The notes beneath the pieces were generated by a model. It searched no databases, was not told the origin of the DNA, and saw nothing but the letters and a program-made list of their open reading frames with translations. The position numbers and the translations under genes are program-made. 64,000 nucleotides of DNA from Candolleomyces eurysporus (lineage: Eukaryota; Basidiomycota; Agaricomycetes; Agaricales; Psathyrellaceae), in NCBI GenBank assembly GCA_027579435.1, contig JANBPK010000034.1:1-64000 (forward strand), written 5' to 3'. Below are positions 31,151 through 42,788 of the stretch, piece after piece (position 1 is the first letter of the stretch; each line of letters begins with the position of its first letter).

Positions 31151-33581
31151 ATGTTAAAGCCATTCGAAGCCTGGAAGAGAAGGAAGAGAAATGCCGGATC
31201 GGCGCTCTCGGCTTCGAAGACTCCGCCGGTAGAGTTTTCGGTCGCCGCTGATGAATATGATTCGCGGCTTTGGTACACGTTCCGTTTCTCCGCTCTCTCC
31301 ACGGAACCACCGCGTCCAACCAGCCAGAAGGAGGTGAGGGTAAGAATTCACATAACCTCTAAGAATCTAGCTTGACTTTATATACAGGCCATGTCGGACC
31401 AATTTCAGACTCCATTCCCAACGGAGTCGAGCCGGTCGCAGGTTTTCGCGCTAAAAACGACGCGACCGACGTCAGGAGGGCCGTTGTCTCCAGTACCCAA
31501 AGGCGGGCCTTCAAAGCCAGCGACTAAGCGCGTGTATGCGCGTAAGAAGACCATTCGCCATAGCGCGAGCTCGAGGAACTTGAAAGAGAACGCATCTTAC
31601 TCGCGATCTGGTCCTGGGTTGGAGGATGGTGCCGTTGATCTCCGAATGAAACTGCGAGCTAGGCGCACGACCTCATTCGCTAGCCTGAAAGATCAGGAAA
31701 GGGGCGGGAAATCAGATAAAGCTAGGCCATTGAATTTGAAATCACCCTCTCAAGTCTCTCTGGCGAGCCCGTTTTGCTCTCGACCCGCGTCTCCCGAACA
31801 TGGAGCGCAGCAGCCTCGAACGGCACCCGCGACAAAGAGGACGCTGACGATCGGAGAGCCAGAAGATATGGACTCCTCACTTCCTGTCTCCAAACGGCGC
31901 AACTCGAATACTCCTGCTGCCATCCTTCCGAGCCCTATCCCTTTCCGCCCATCCCATAGCCCGGCGTTTAGAAAGACCTCGAAAAAACCTCTCATCGGTG
32001 ACGGCGATCTGCACAGGAGGCCATCACATCCTACTCTAGGCGTGGAAGGTCTGGCTGGACATGGCGATGACCTAGGTTTTCTTCTGCGAACCTCCCTTCC
32101 TGCGGTCGATTTCAACCGGCCTCCTTCTCAGCTGAGCCTCTATGCTCCGTTGGATGGCGGCGACAACGACGGCGAAGCTCTGGACCAACGACTTCTGGCG
32201 GCTGGTGAACCCTGGGTATATAACGAGCGATTTGAAGCTGAACTCCAAGACACGTCAACCCCGAACAAACGCGATCCTGCATCGCAGCATGTTTCGCTCG
32301 AACTCCAGACCCTCTCATCTCAGACGGCTTTGATATCGAAGGCTGCAGTTCGCCGAAGTCCCGCCCTGGAGGATCGCACGCTAAATATGTCGTTGACCTC
32401 CGTGGAGGACAATCGTTTGACCGAGGGAGATGATTTCGCCAATCGATCCCCTTGGATCTCGGACAGCATTATATCTCCGCCCTCCATTTACCTGCGTCGC
32501 AATGGGGCACCCGAAGGACAGGGAATTTCATCCCCTGCTTATGCAGACGAGTCGAGCACAACTCTACGAACTGACTTTGGCGATGGGGATCTGACAGAGA
32601 ACTTTGAAATCGAGTTGGATGCGAACGGTAAGAGAATCAATATTCCTATAGACCTTTCCGCTCATTCCAGCATCGAATCATGTCGCAGAGTCGAAAGAGA
32701 CGAATGGCGAGACGGCGATTTCTCGTGATACGCTTCCTGCAGAGACTGGTGAACCTCGACAACTTTTCGGAAGGACTCGAAGTGGCACCGTTGTTGCTCC
32801 TGCCCCCGCCGTCTCCGTGCCTGCTACAGGCCGCGCTCGCTCGGGCACGATCACCGCTGCCCCCGCCGCGATCAAACAGGGCCGCGGAAGAAGCGGTACG
32901 ATCACTCAAAGCTCTTCTCAAAGGCCTCCAATGGAAATGAAGCCCATGTTTGTCACTGGTCGATCGCGCAGTGGTACGATTACCACTGCTCAACCATGCA
33001 TCAGCACTGTTGCATCTTTGGCGCCGATTCTTGATTCTGGTCTTCCTGTTCCTGAAGCACATGTGGAGACTCTGGCTCCTGGAGTCAACGTGCTTATCGA
33101 TGCACAATACGATCCAACACCTAGCAAAGACCTAGTTTTCTCCCCTGCTCCGAATCCAGATATGGAGGCCGAAAGCGACGATGAGGTGGAGCTCGGTTTT
33201 CATCCTGCCATCATTTCTCCGCCTCCGTCTCCTTTTCCAGGTACTGGTCTCAGGCCTTGTCCAACTTCTTCTCCCGATCCCTTGAACATCGACCCTGCCA
33301 ACCCTGATGTTGGCCTGAATCGTGCCTGGGTACATGCGAAGGCAAAGGCCACTGGGAAGAAGGCTCTCTCCAAACGCTCTGGATCTAAGAAGGCGGACTC
33401 CAAAGGCTCTAAGAAACTTAATTTGAAGAAGACTCTTGGCTTTAATTCGACCCGGCGCGGACGCAAGTATGCAGCCGCCGGTGAAAGTAGCACCGAATCA
33501 AGCCCGGAGCGCGAAGAAATCACCACGCTTTCCAGTGACCCTATGGATTTTGTGATCGGTTTCGAGCCACCCCTTCGATAG
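31151..33581 (+). CDS. Disordered Ser-rich protein with GRxRSGT repeats
   Basis: Exons 31151-31339, 31388-32627 and 32671-33581 give 779 residues in one frame. Alternatively translation begins at the ATG at 31391 just after intron 1. The protein is Ser/Pro/Arg-rich and mostly disordered, with several short basic SP/RS patches (KRVYARKKTIRHSASSRNL). After intron 2 (43 bases, GTAAGA..TTCCAG) come four repeats of the type GRxRSGTIT (GRTRSGTVV, GRARSGTIT, GRGRSGTIT, GRSRSGTIT). The C-terminus is a Lys-rich stretch (GSKKADSKGSKKLNLKKTLG). Basic RxRSGT repeats could be phosphorylation sites; the function is unknown. Confidence 0.6.
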
Positions 33582-34123
33582 GCGATATGAAAGATTGAAG
33601 GGCAAGACTACTTAGTCTAGAAAAGTCAAATTCGCTGCTTCGCGACTTTAATCGGTCTGTATCCTCTGCTGCTTCTGGTAAGGCGACGAGTAGATCCATA
33701 GTTAGGGCCCCTCACCTCGAACTTCTCAGGTTTCTCCAATGCTTTCGAAGACGACTGTGTTCACGCTTATAGGACGCTTAGGAACTACTTGCTTCTGTTT
33801 TACTCTTGCTTCTTGAAAAACTTTGGGACTGTATTTCGCTTTCGACCTGGACTTTGCTTTCGGCACTCGTTCTTATGGACCTCTCATTCCGCTCCCTGAA
33901 TTTCGCGAAGACCGAAAACGTTCGTTGGACTTGCATCGTGTAAAACAGACTTTGGCTGTTCTTTATTCGTCTACTAGCATTGCGCCCTCTAGGAGTAATA
34001 AAGGGCACAGATATGTATGTAACACTGCTACTCAGTATAATTGGGAGGCGCGGTGAAGTGGATTGACCCACGACAGAAGCATAAGTAGGCCTGCTTGTGA
34101 GCAGTGAAATATCGTAGTATCCG
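33582..34123. other. Convergent 3' intergenic region
   Basis: This 542-base stretch lies between the RSGT-repeat gene and 7TM paralog 2. No gene or RNA is seen; it presumably holds both 3' UTRs. Confidence 0.5.
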
Positions 34124-35341
34124 CTAGACCTTCGCTTCCTCAACCCTCCCGACCTCCTGCTGAGATGACTGTAAAAACGACGTTTCCGTCGTATGCTGCA
34201 CAAACTGGATGGGATTAGCAGAACCCTCCGCGTCACTTCCCTTCGGAAAGTTAACCCAGGATCGGCCTGTCGTAACTCGAAATATGATTAGCTGAGGTGA
34301 CAGAGCCTGAGCACAGGGAGCGGCATCAGTACAGGAAATGAAGGATAAAGACAAGGGTACTCACGCAGAACGAGAAAAACAAAGTAGAGATGGCATAGTA
34401 TGCAATCAGGAATTGCGATATAGGTTCGGTGGTCTTCGGGATTCCCACTGTGGTCATAATTGCGTAGATTATACCGAAGATAGTGAGGGGCAGTGCAGAC
34501 TCAATTAGAATCGCAACTATGCCTGTGTATAGCTGTAGATCTCTTGAAGGGAAGAGCTTTTGGAGTTTTTTCCGGGCATACGACAAGTGAAATACGATGA
34601 GACCCGTCACCATGATGTTCGTCAAGATGGTGAGGAATGTTCTGGCTGGTACGAACTTTCCGGCTGTTCGTTGGTCGATGTCCACGACAATGCCAAAAAT
34701 GCTCATTACTGGGTCAAGAGATTCAAGGTGTGAGTCGTAAGAAAAAGGTCGACTTGTATGTCATGAACGCCACATACCGAGAGCGGCGATGAACGTAAGA
34801 ACAGGAGGGATGATAACCCACGGGAAGTGGGACCAAATGATGTAGCATCGATAGATCTGTGAAAGGAAAATGAGGCCAGCCCGCCTACCGAAGAAAAATG
34901 TGTACGAACCAGTAAACCATCCCCAATAAAGATCACGGCATTGAGTGCCGCTACACTCAGGAATCGTTCCCAAACGCGCAGATCACTGCTGACATTGTTC
35001 CAGAAAGTCTCGCCAGAGGTCGATCGAAAGAGCAACTCGAAAATCCATGCAGCATCGAGCGAGGCAGTAAGCGCAAACATGCCTGTAAGCACAAAGCTCA
35101 GAGCAATGTATGGTGTCCGATTCTTTCTGAGCTCTCTTGGAGTTTCCAGAAAAACGGATAGACCATATAGTGCCATGAACAGCTGAACGCCTAGCGTTAT
35201 CCGGCCCGTCAGCACTCTGAAAACAGCACGTCAGAACGGTAAGGACGTACCGACCGTGACCAGGGTAATGGTAATATTAGCGTACATGGCGCGGGCAGAT
35301 ACCTTGCCCACGATTTCGAGGTCCACGATACTAGATGCCAT
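34124..35341 (-). CDS. Seven-helix membrane protein, paralog 2
   Basis: Exons 35341-35251, 35190-34910, 34856-34778, 34708-34365 and 34306-34124 encode 325 residues. Landmarks are MYANITITLVTVG at the first junction, VQLFMALYGLSVFLETP, AVIFIGDGLL-IYRCYIIWSHFPW across intron 2, VMSIFGIVVDID, YTGIVAILIESALPLTIFG and ALSPQLIIFRVTTGRSW at the start of the last exon. Seven hydrophobic segments are predictable by eye, with a polar C-terminal tail. It is the first of four genes of this family on the minus strand. Exon lengths 281 and 79 are the same as in the other three, showing common descent. No function is assigned to the family. Confidence 0.85.
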
Positions 35342-36483
35342 GATTGAGAACGACTCGGAAGGAGACTCTGGAGGTCATTTTCAGTTTGTTGCCTCTTTTA
35401 TTAAAAGACTCGGATATACGATATCGATACTTACGTAGCTACCTGAGTGAATCTTCCAATGCTGATGATCATTTGTGTTTGGTAATCTGTAGTGAAAGAA
35501 ATGATTGTTCGAACGCCAACTGTTGTAATGTTTCAAAGTTGAGGATATGGTAACAGGCCTTTAAGCGGATTTAAAGGTACATATGTGTAGCTTCTGCACT
35601 TCTCGAAGTCCTTTGTATCTGATCAGGTCGTCTCGCGTGTCTGAGAGGTAACAAACAGGCCACTGCTAGGCTCCGCCGAGGCAAAAATGCTACTTTGCAT
35701 TCAGGAAAGAAGGAGGAGATAGAAAGCAAGACCACGGGGTCTAAAAAGTAACGGCATACCTTCAGTCAAAAGCGGTCAGAAGATCTCGGAAGCAATTTCA
35801 CTTCTCCCATGGAATTGGCGAAGAATCCTGTCTTGGGAGCATTCTCCTCCGATATAAGCGCAGGTGGCCGCCGGAGTCCAGCATCCTGGCCTAAAGTATC
35901 AAGCAAAACCAACTTCTTCCGAGTGTCTAGGCTATGCAATACGCCTGAGATATACTCCCTGGGCAGGGGTAAATTGAGTGATGAAACTGGTCATCTCCGA
36001 ACCTCCCGAAACCGCTAGGCTCTTGGACACAGTGGTGGTTAACAAAGGACTCGGTTGACGGATCTAAGTCGTTTCTGTCACCCTGTCTGGCACGTCAATG
36101 AGAGCTACAAAGGGAGGACTTCGCGCGTGGGACTGTGACAAGAATTTCGCAGAATGCCCACCGTCACACCATCACAACTAGTACATATACCGAATTTTGG
36201 TCGATTTGGACTCTTGCCTGTCCTCGTCGAGGCGCCCTGTCAAACATTTTTCGAATAACGAGACAAGAGTTGAGGTCTATCGTTTCCTAAACAGCTGTGT
36301 TGTGGCGTATGCGACATCAAGGGGCATCTGATGGCAGGCGGCGACATGGGCAAAAACGGGAGAGCTTCCGCAATTCCCCAGTTTCAAGAGCGCGCCAATC
36401 ATGATCATATCATTGGAGCTCGAGTTCAAACAGTTACAAGGGGGCGTAAGAAGTGAATATTATTAATTATTATTTTTGAAGCC

Positions 36484-37700
36484 TCAGGGTTCAATTCCTC
36501 TTTTGCCGCGCTCTGGCAAGGACTGTATCAGGGACGATTCGTCCCTGAAGGAATGTCCAAACTCAATTGGATTCGAGATTTTGTCTTCGCTCCCCTTGGG
36601 GAAATTCAGCCATGATCTACCGGTTGTGATTCGGAAGATGATCATTGTCGGGGACAGTGCCTATTGAATGTGCAAGCGTTGATCAGCCAACGATCCAATT
36701 CATCAGATGATTAGGGGAAGAAAATCATGAAATGGCTTCACTCACACAAAAGGAGAAAAATAGAGCACTGAAAAGATACCAAGCAACCAAGTACCTCGCA
36801 GCCGCTTCGTTGGTGCTAGGAACTCCTACCACACCCAATGCTGCATAGATAATCCCGAATACACTCAGAGGGAGAGCTGATTCGATAAGTATTGCGATAA
36901 CGCCCGTATAGACATGTGTGTCCTTAGCTGGTAAGAGCTGAGCCAAGGTGCGACGGGCGTGGAGGATATAGAAAGAAATAAGCGCTGTGACCATGACGTT
37001 AGTCAAGACGTTGAGGAACGTTCTTGCACTTTCGAAGGTGGGTGCCTTTCTTTCGTCGATCTCAACTACGATGGCAAAAATGCTCATAACTAGATAGGGT
37101 AAATTTCCGGGTCGCGAGGTAAGATCGAGATTAACATACCAGAGGATGCCAGGAGAGTGAGCACGGGTAGGATGGTAACCCACCAGCGGTGTATCCAAAT
37201 AACATAGCATCGGTAAATCTGGGATGAGATATATGAGCTTCTAAATCTTGAATGAGAAGGACGTAGCAACGGACCAATAGCGCATCGCCAATAAGGATTA
37301 CAGCGGTCACTGACCCCAAACTCAAGTACCTTTCCCAGACACGCACATTCTGAGTAAAACTGCGGCTAAATCCGGATCCCGATGTCGCCCCAAATATTCG
37401 ATTGAAGATCCAAGCAGCGTCAAGGAACGCGGTGAGGGCCATCAAGCCAGTCAAAATGAAGCTCAAAACGATATAGCGTGTTCGGCCATGTCTGAGCTTC
37501 TTAGGTGTCTCCAGAAAGACGGAGAGGCCGTAGATTGACATGAACATTTGGATACCTACCAGTTGTTAGCATAACGTTCTCGACCTCTCAGTGAAATGTG
37601 AGGAAATCATACCAACTGTGACCAGAGCTATCATAATATTGGCGTACAGAGCGCGAGCGGCAATGCGAGCAATGTAATCGGGATCGAGAGCACTAGCCAT
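36484..37700 (-). CDS. Seven-helix membrane protein, paralog 3
   Basis: Exons 37700-37613, 37555-37275, 37218-37140, 37089-36746 and 36660-36484 encode 322 residues. It starts MASALDPDYIARIAARALYA. Family features are IQMFMSIYGLSVFLETP, AVILIGDALL-IYRCYVIWIHRWW, VMSIFAIVVEIDERKAPTF, YTGVIAILIESALPLSVFG and ALSPTMIIFRITTGRSW. It is very close to paralog 4, including introns and flanks, and both lie in the tandem duplication units at 35861-40696. They differ mainly in their last 15 residues, where this copy ends ERGKRGIEP. Membrane protein of unknown function. Confidence 0.85.
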
Positions 37701-38223
37701 GCTCTGAGAAAAGGGAGTTCTCTGAAGGACTGGAGCCCCAATGTGCGTTGCACGTTGGTATAAGAAGGTCAAGGTGGTCACAAAGCGCTGATAAACATAC
37801 CTTAGATTAGTGCAATGTAACTAAGAGCGAGGGCTCAGTAACTCTGGAGCCTCCGCGAAATAGGCAAAACCTTCCTGTCCCTATCATGATCAATGAAACA
37901 CCGGACTTTGACATACCTACTCCTCAACCTGCCTTCAAAAAACCTATATTCGTCATTGGTCTCGCACAGGTGGGCCACGCTGTTCAGTACAACGTAAAGT
38001 CCTGTACTCGTGTTGGGATATGTGACCTCTGTGGGTCAAGATTGTGGCGTAATTTCGAGCGGAAGCAGTCAGCTTCTTCGGCTTCCGAGGTTTCCATCAC
38101 TATCGAAGAATAAAAACTCGTCGACGAATGGTCCTAGGAACCGTAATAAATAGAACATCAATAGTCCGAGTTGAGCCAAGGTCTAAGTTGAGCCCTGCTC
38201 TAAGATCTGACCTGCGATCCAAC

Positions 38224-38380
38224 CTACACGCTCCCATAGCTCTTTTCAAATTTCGGTTCGTTACCCGACAATTGAATAGGCGACGATTTAGCCGCATGTT
38301 AATCGAAATTAACAGAATTCGAACTCCTCGCCGTTGGAAAGGGGACCCACGATCTACCTGTTGCGATCCGAAAGGTGATA
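38224..38380 (-). pseudogene. Truncated 7TM last exon (copy of paralog 5 exon 5)
   Basis: Minus-strand sequence matches the last exon of paralog 5 (ITFRIATGRSWVPF against IIFRITTGRSWVTF, then the shared ttcgaa..ctgttaatttcg, and the stop in the same place). A frameshift and a TAA occur within it. Everything upstream of it is cut off at the duplication junction, so it cannot be expressed as a membrane protein. Confidence 0.75.
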
Positions 38381-40696
38381 CAGGTGGCCGCCGGGGTTCA
38401 GCTTCAAATGGCCTAAAGCAAAACCAAGTTCCTCGGAGCCTCTAGGCTATGCGAGAGGTCTGACAGAAATTCCTGGGCAGGGGTAAAATTGAGTGATGAA
38501 ACTGGTCACCCCCAAGCCTCTCGAGACCGCCAGCCCTTTTAGATACAGGTTATACCACGATTGGTGGTTCAGGGCAAATCTGCATCATCTCAAGGATCAA
38601 ACAGTTACAAGGGGGCAGAAGAAGTAACTATATTGAGTCTGCTTTTTGAAACCTCAGGCTTTAATTCCTCTCTAGCTCGCCTCGTTCTGACAAGGACTGT
38701 GTCAGGGACGACTCGTCCCTGGAGGGATGTCCAAACTCAATTGGATTCGAGATTTTGTCTTCGCTCCCCTTGGGGAAATTTAGCCATGATCTACCGGTTG
38801 TGATTCGGAAGATGATCATTGTCGGGGACAGTGCCTATTGAATGTGCGAACATTGATCAGCCAACGATCCAATTTATCAGATGATGGAGGGATGAAAATC
38901 GTGAAATCGTCTCACTCACACAAAAGGAGAAAAATAAAGCACTGAAAAGATACCAAGCAACCAAGTACCTCGCAGCCGCTTCGTTGGTCTTCGGGAGTCC
39001 TACCGCACCCAACGCTGCATAGATAATCCCGAATAGGCTCAAAGGGAGAGCTGATTCGATAAGGATTGCGACGACGCCCGTGTAGACTTGCATGTCTTTA
39101 TTTGGTAAGAGCTGAGTTAAGTTGCGACGGGCGTAAAGGATGTAGAAAGAAATGAGCGCTGTGACCATGACGTTAGTCGAGACGTTGAGGAACGTTCTTG
39201 CACTCTCAAATGTGGGTGCTTTTCTTTCGTCTATCTCCACGACGATGGCGAAAATGCTCATAACTAGATAGGATAAATTTCCAGTTCGCGAGATAAGATC
39301 AAGATTGACACACCCGAGGATGACAGCAGAGTGAGCACCGGCAGGATGGTGACCCACCAGCGATGCGTCCAGACAACATAGCATCGGTAAATCTGGGATA
39401 AGAGATATGCGTTATGAAATTTTGAACGAGAAGGACTCAGCAACTGACCAATAGTGCATCTCCAATGAGGATCATAGCGGTCGCTGACCCTAAGCTCAGG
39501 TACCTTTCCCAGACTTGCACATTCTCGTTAATACTGTGCCTAAAGCCAAGTCCCGATGTCGCCCCAAATAGTCGATTGAATATCCAAGCAGCATCGAGGG
39601 ACGCAGGAAGGGCCATTAGGCCAGTCAAAACGAAGCTCAAAATGATATAACGCGTTCGACCCTGTCTAAGTTTCTGAGGCGTCTCCAGAAAGACGGAGAG
39701 GCCGTAGATCGACATGAATATTTGGATACCTAACAATTGTCAGAATCATGTTTTCGACCCTCAGTGCAATGCCAGGAAGAACATACCAACTGTGACCAGG
39801 GCTATCATAATATTGGCGTACATAGCGCGAGCGGCAACGCGAGAAATGTATTCGGGATCGAGAGCACTAGCCATACTTGAAAGGAATGAATGGGCTGAAG
39901 AACTGGAGCTCCACTGTGCGCTGCAGTTTAGGTATAAGAAGGTCAGAGCGGTTAAAAGGCGCTGATATTCCCATCTTTAACCAGTGCAATGTAACCTAGG
40001 GGCGATAGTTCAGTATCCTTGGAGCCTACACGGAAGGCAAAAACCCTGTGTGCTTATCATGATCAATGAAACACCAGACTTTGACATACCTGCCCCTCAC
40101 CTGCTCTTCGAGCACCAATATTGGTCGACTGTCTTGCATAAGTGTGCGGTCAGGCTGTTCAGCAACGTAAGGTCCTGCACTCGTGTTGGGGTATGTGACT
40201 GCGGTGACGGCAGGCGTCAGAGCGGGAATGGAAATAGGTTGATAGTTCATCTTGGTTGCCTCCAAGTTCCCTTCAAAACAATTATAGAGCATCATCAAAG
40301 ACCAACATCACCCAAGTCATCATTGTCAAGATTGTGGCGTAAACCCGAGTCCTTCGGCGTCCGTTCTCCGGCGCCCGAGGTTTGCATCACTATCTAGGAA
40401 TACACACAGATATACATTTGTCCACGGATGGTCCTAGGAACCGTAATAAATAAAATATCAATACATAGTTCGAGTTGAGCCAAAGTCCAAGTTGAGTCCT
40501 GCTCCGAGATCTGATCCGGCCTACACGGTCACATAGCTCTTTTCAAGCTTCACTTCGTTACCCGACGATTGGACAAACGACGATTCAGCCGTATGGAGAG
40601 CGAAATTAACAGGGTTCGAACTTCCTCCACCATGACCGCCCGCCCCCGGAAAGGTGACCCACGATCTACCTGTTGTGATCCGAAAGATGATCATGA
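38381..40696. repeat. Tandem duplication unit beta (contains paralog 4)
   Basis: The right copy of the duplication begins CAGGTGGCCGCCGGGG directly after the truncated 7TM exon and runs to the matching CAGGTG at 40697 inside paralog 5. It holds paralog 4, the second copy of the atgatcaatgaaacacc block (40060) and of the gtcctaggaaccgtaataaa block (40430). The 646 bases between paralog 4 and paralog 5 show no other gene. Confidence 0.75.
38661..39874 (-). CDS. Seven-helix membrane protein, paralog 4
   Basis: Exons 39874-39787, 39729-39449, 39392-39314, 39263-38920 and 38834-38661 encode 321 residues. It starts MASALDPEYISRVAARAMYA. Features are IQIFMSIYGLSVFLETP, AMILIGDALL-IYRCYVVWTHRWW, VMSIFAIVVEIDERKAPTF, YTGVVAILIESALPLSLFG and ALSPTMIIFRITTGRSW. 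Exons 1-4 have exactly the lengths of paralog 3 (88, 281, 79, 344) and introns of the same size (57, 56, 50, 85). This is the most recent duplicate pair in the array. Function is unknown. Confidence 0.85.
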
Positions 40697-41740
40697 CAGG
40701 TGCGAGCGGCTACGAGATAAATTAGTTAGTGAAACTGTTCGTACAAACCTAAGTAAGAGACGTACGCAAAAGGCGAAGAACAGGGCGTTGAAGGTGTACC
40801 AGGCAACCAAGAAATGTTCCGGATTCTTTTCTGGAACACCAGCCAACCCCATAGCCGCACATATGATTCCGAAGACGCTCAGCGGAAGGGCGGACTCGAT
40901 CAGGATTGCGACCACACCGGTGTAAAGTTTGAGATCTTTGGACGCGAATACCATGGAGAGGGTGGAGCGTGCTCGAAGCAGATAGAAAGAGATGAGTACC
41001 GTAACGAGAATGTTTGTCGAGACTGTGAGCAGCTGTCTAGCTGCCTCGAAGGTATTGCTGCGCTTTGCATCGATTTCGCGTATGAGAGCGAAGAAGCTAG
41101 TGACTGAAAGAGGGAAGGATGTTGAACACTGGCAGCTTTGGTAGAGTGGATTGTTACACACCAATTGACGCAAGGAGGGTTAATGCCGGTAAAACGACAA
41201 TCCACCAAGTGCGCTTCCAGATAACATAGCATCGATACACCTGGAAATAAAGCCATTAGATCGTCCGTTATTTGTAATAGACACCGTAACGCATCGCGTG
41301 CGGAAACTCACCAGCAACGCATCACCAAGAGATACAGTGACCATCGACGCACCGACACTCAAGAATCGTTTCCAGGATCGCCCGTTCTTACCTAAATTCG
41401 CTAGGAATCCACTACCGGAGGTTGATCCAAGTAGACCTTCAAACAACCAAGCGCAATCCAATGACGAAGAGAGCACCGCCAGAGTCGTTATTATGAGACT
41501 CAAGACGATGTATGGGGTCCTCCCCTTTCTCAGCTCCTTTGGAGTCTCCAAGAAGACCGAGAAGCCGTATATCGCCATGAAGAGTAGGATCCCTGAGGCG
41601 AACATTACATTAGTACATGATGAGGCGGTGGTGGACGATTAATATGGCCTACCAGATGCAGCCATACCGATAGTGATATTCGCATAAACCGCAGTTCCTG
41701 TAATGCGATCTACCCTCTCCTCTTCGACGGCATCAGCCAT
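40521..41740 (-). CDS. Seven-helix membrane protein, paralog 5
   Basis: Exons 41740-41668, 41592-41312, 41240-41162, 41103-40766 and 40709-40521 encode 319 residues. It starts MADAVEEERVDRITGTAVYA. Features are ILLFMAIYGFSVFLETP, TVSLGDALL-VYRCYVIWKRTWW, VTSFFALIREID, YTGVVAILIESALPLSVFG and PLAPVMIIFRITTGRSW. The tail (GGHGGGSSNPVNF) is richer in glycine than in the other copies. Its last exon contains the right-hand breakpoint homology of the tandem duplication. Function is unknown. Confidence 0.85.
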
Positions 41741-42788
41741 GGTTGAGAACTTGTAGAGAGGTTTGAAGGATTTGGGGGGGAGTTACCTGGTTACTTTGCC
41801 TCCACACATCTTGAAGAAATACTCCGCTGATATGTGTAATCCAGCGCAGCAGCCGCTCTCTTTTCGTTCTATTGCCTATTAATCATTGTTACTCGGCTTC
41901 TATGGTTAGAAGGCATGATGGTTCGAATACTTGGAAACATAGACTCCTCACCGAAGAGGTGTTTCAAGATAGAACACCAAAGATAATCAGGGGAGTTAAG
42001 ACGGATTCAGTGGCGTCATTATGTGAGTACTGTGGGTTACCGTCACTCCCAATATAGAATATTGACAAAGGTATAGAGAAATTTTCTTCCTCGCGGATCA
42101 CGGGCTCCTGCAAAAGATACCGGGGACGTTCCTCGGACATCAGCATCACAAGAATCCTTTGAATGTTAGGCATGCTTGAAACACATCCTGTCTTTCGTGC
42201 GGAGGTAGTGGGGATTCAAGCCAAGGTTCGAAGAATCGGCAGAAGTAGGCGCCTTTCCTCGGTTATTAGAACGCGCGCCTCCTGTTGGGGATGTATCAAT
42301 TGCAACCTCCCCATGACGATCTAGACCTGACAGATTTACCGAGACAACTGTTTGATAACTGTGTAACGACGAGGTTAACATGCGATTCGCGGGCAGCAAT
42401 GCGAGACAAGTCATTGGGGTCGCGGGGACTAGCCACGGTTGGAGAGACCTAGGTTGACTATATCCGGAAAACTTGAGACACATCGAACCCCGAGTTGCTC
42501 GTAAGGCCTTGAGGTCGTCCTTCTACAAGATTCAGCAAGAATAGGGGTGACATTCTCTTCTGTCCACTCCAGCGTTAAGATCTAGTAGATACTAGCTTAA
42601 ACCCGGGTGGATATTGGCTCGAGAACAGTGTTTCTGGAATGGTCATGGTGGATTCAGGGATGGTCCATATCGTGCCGGCAAGTCGCGGAGTAGCATGAAT
42701 CGCTTTGCGTGGCTGTGCGATTTTCCTTCTACGTACTCCGACGACCAGGGCCAACAAGAGCTCAACTTGCCACCACCAGCTCCGTCGA
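41741..42788. other. Intergenic with a 7TM remnant
   Basis: This is a 1.05-kb stretch upstream of paralog 5 and the kinase-like gene. It has only the exon-1 remnant at 42361-42436 and short unsupported frames. Confidence 0.5.
42361..42436 (-). pseudogene. 7TM exon-1 remnant
   Basis: Minus-strand translation VASPRDPNDLSRIAARESHVNLVVTQ (in two stretches) aligns with the first exon of paralogs 3 and 4 (MASALDPDYIARIAARALYA...). The initiator ATG is GTG here, and no later exon of the family follows. It marks a lost sixth member of the array. Confidence 0.6.

Larger units (their letters stand above)
35861..38380. repeat. Tandem duplication unit alpha (contains paralog 3)
   Basis: The left copy of a segmental duplication starts at CAGGTGGCCGCCGG (35861) and ends where sequence matching exon 5 of 7TM paralog 5 breaks off at 38380. 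It contains paralog 3, an upstream block with atgatcaatgaaacacc, a block gtcctaggaaccgtaataaa, and a truncated 7TM exon. About 360 bases near 36060-36420 have no counterpart in unit beta. No additional gene is supported at 35342-36483. Confidence 0.75.

Noticed and set aside
37886..40400. Small plus-strand frames starting MINETPDFDIP, present twice
   Set aside because: They are the two copies of a duplicated non-coding block upstream of paralogs 3 and 4. The frames diverge after about 10 codons and end differently.
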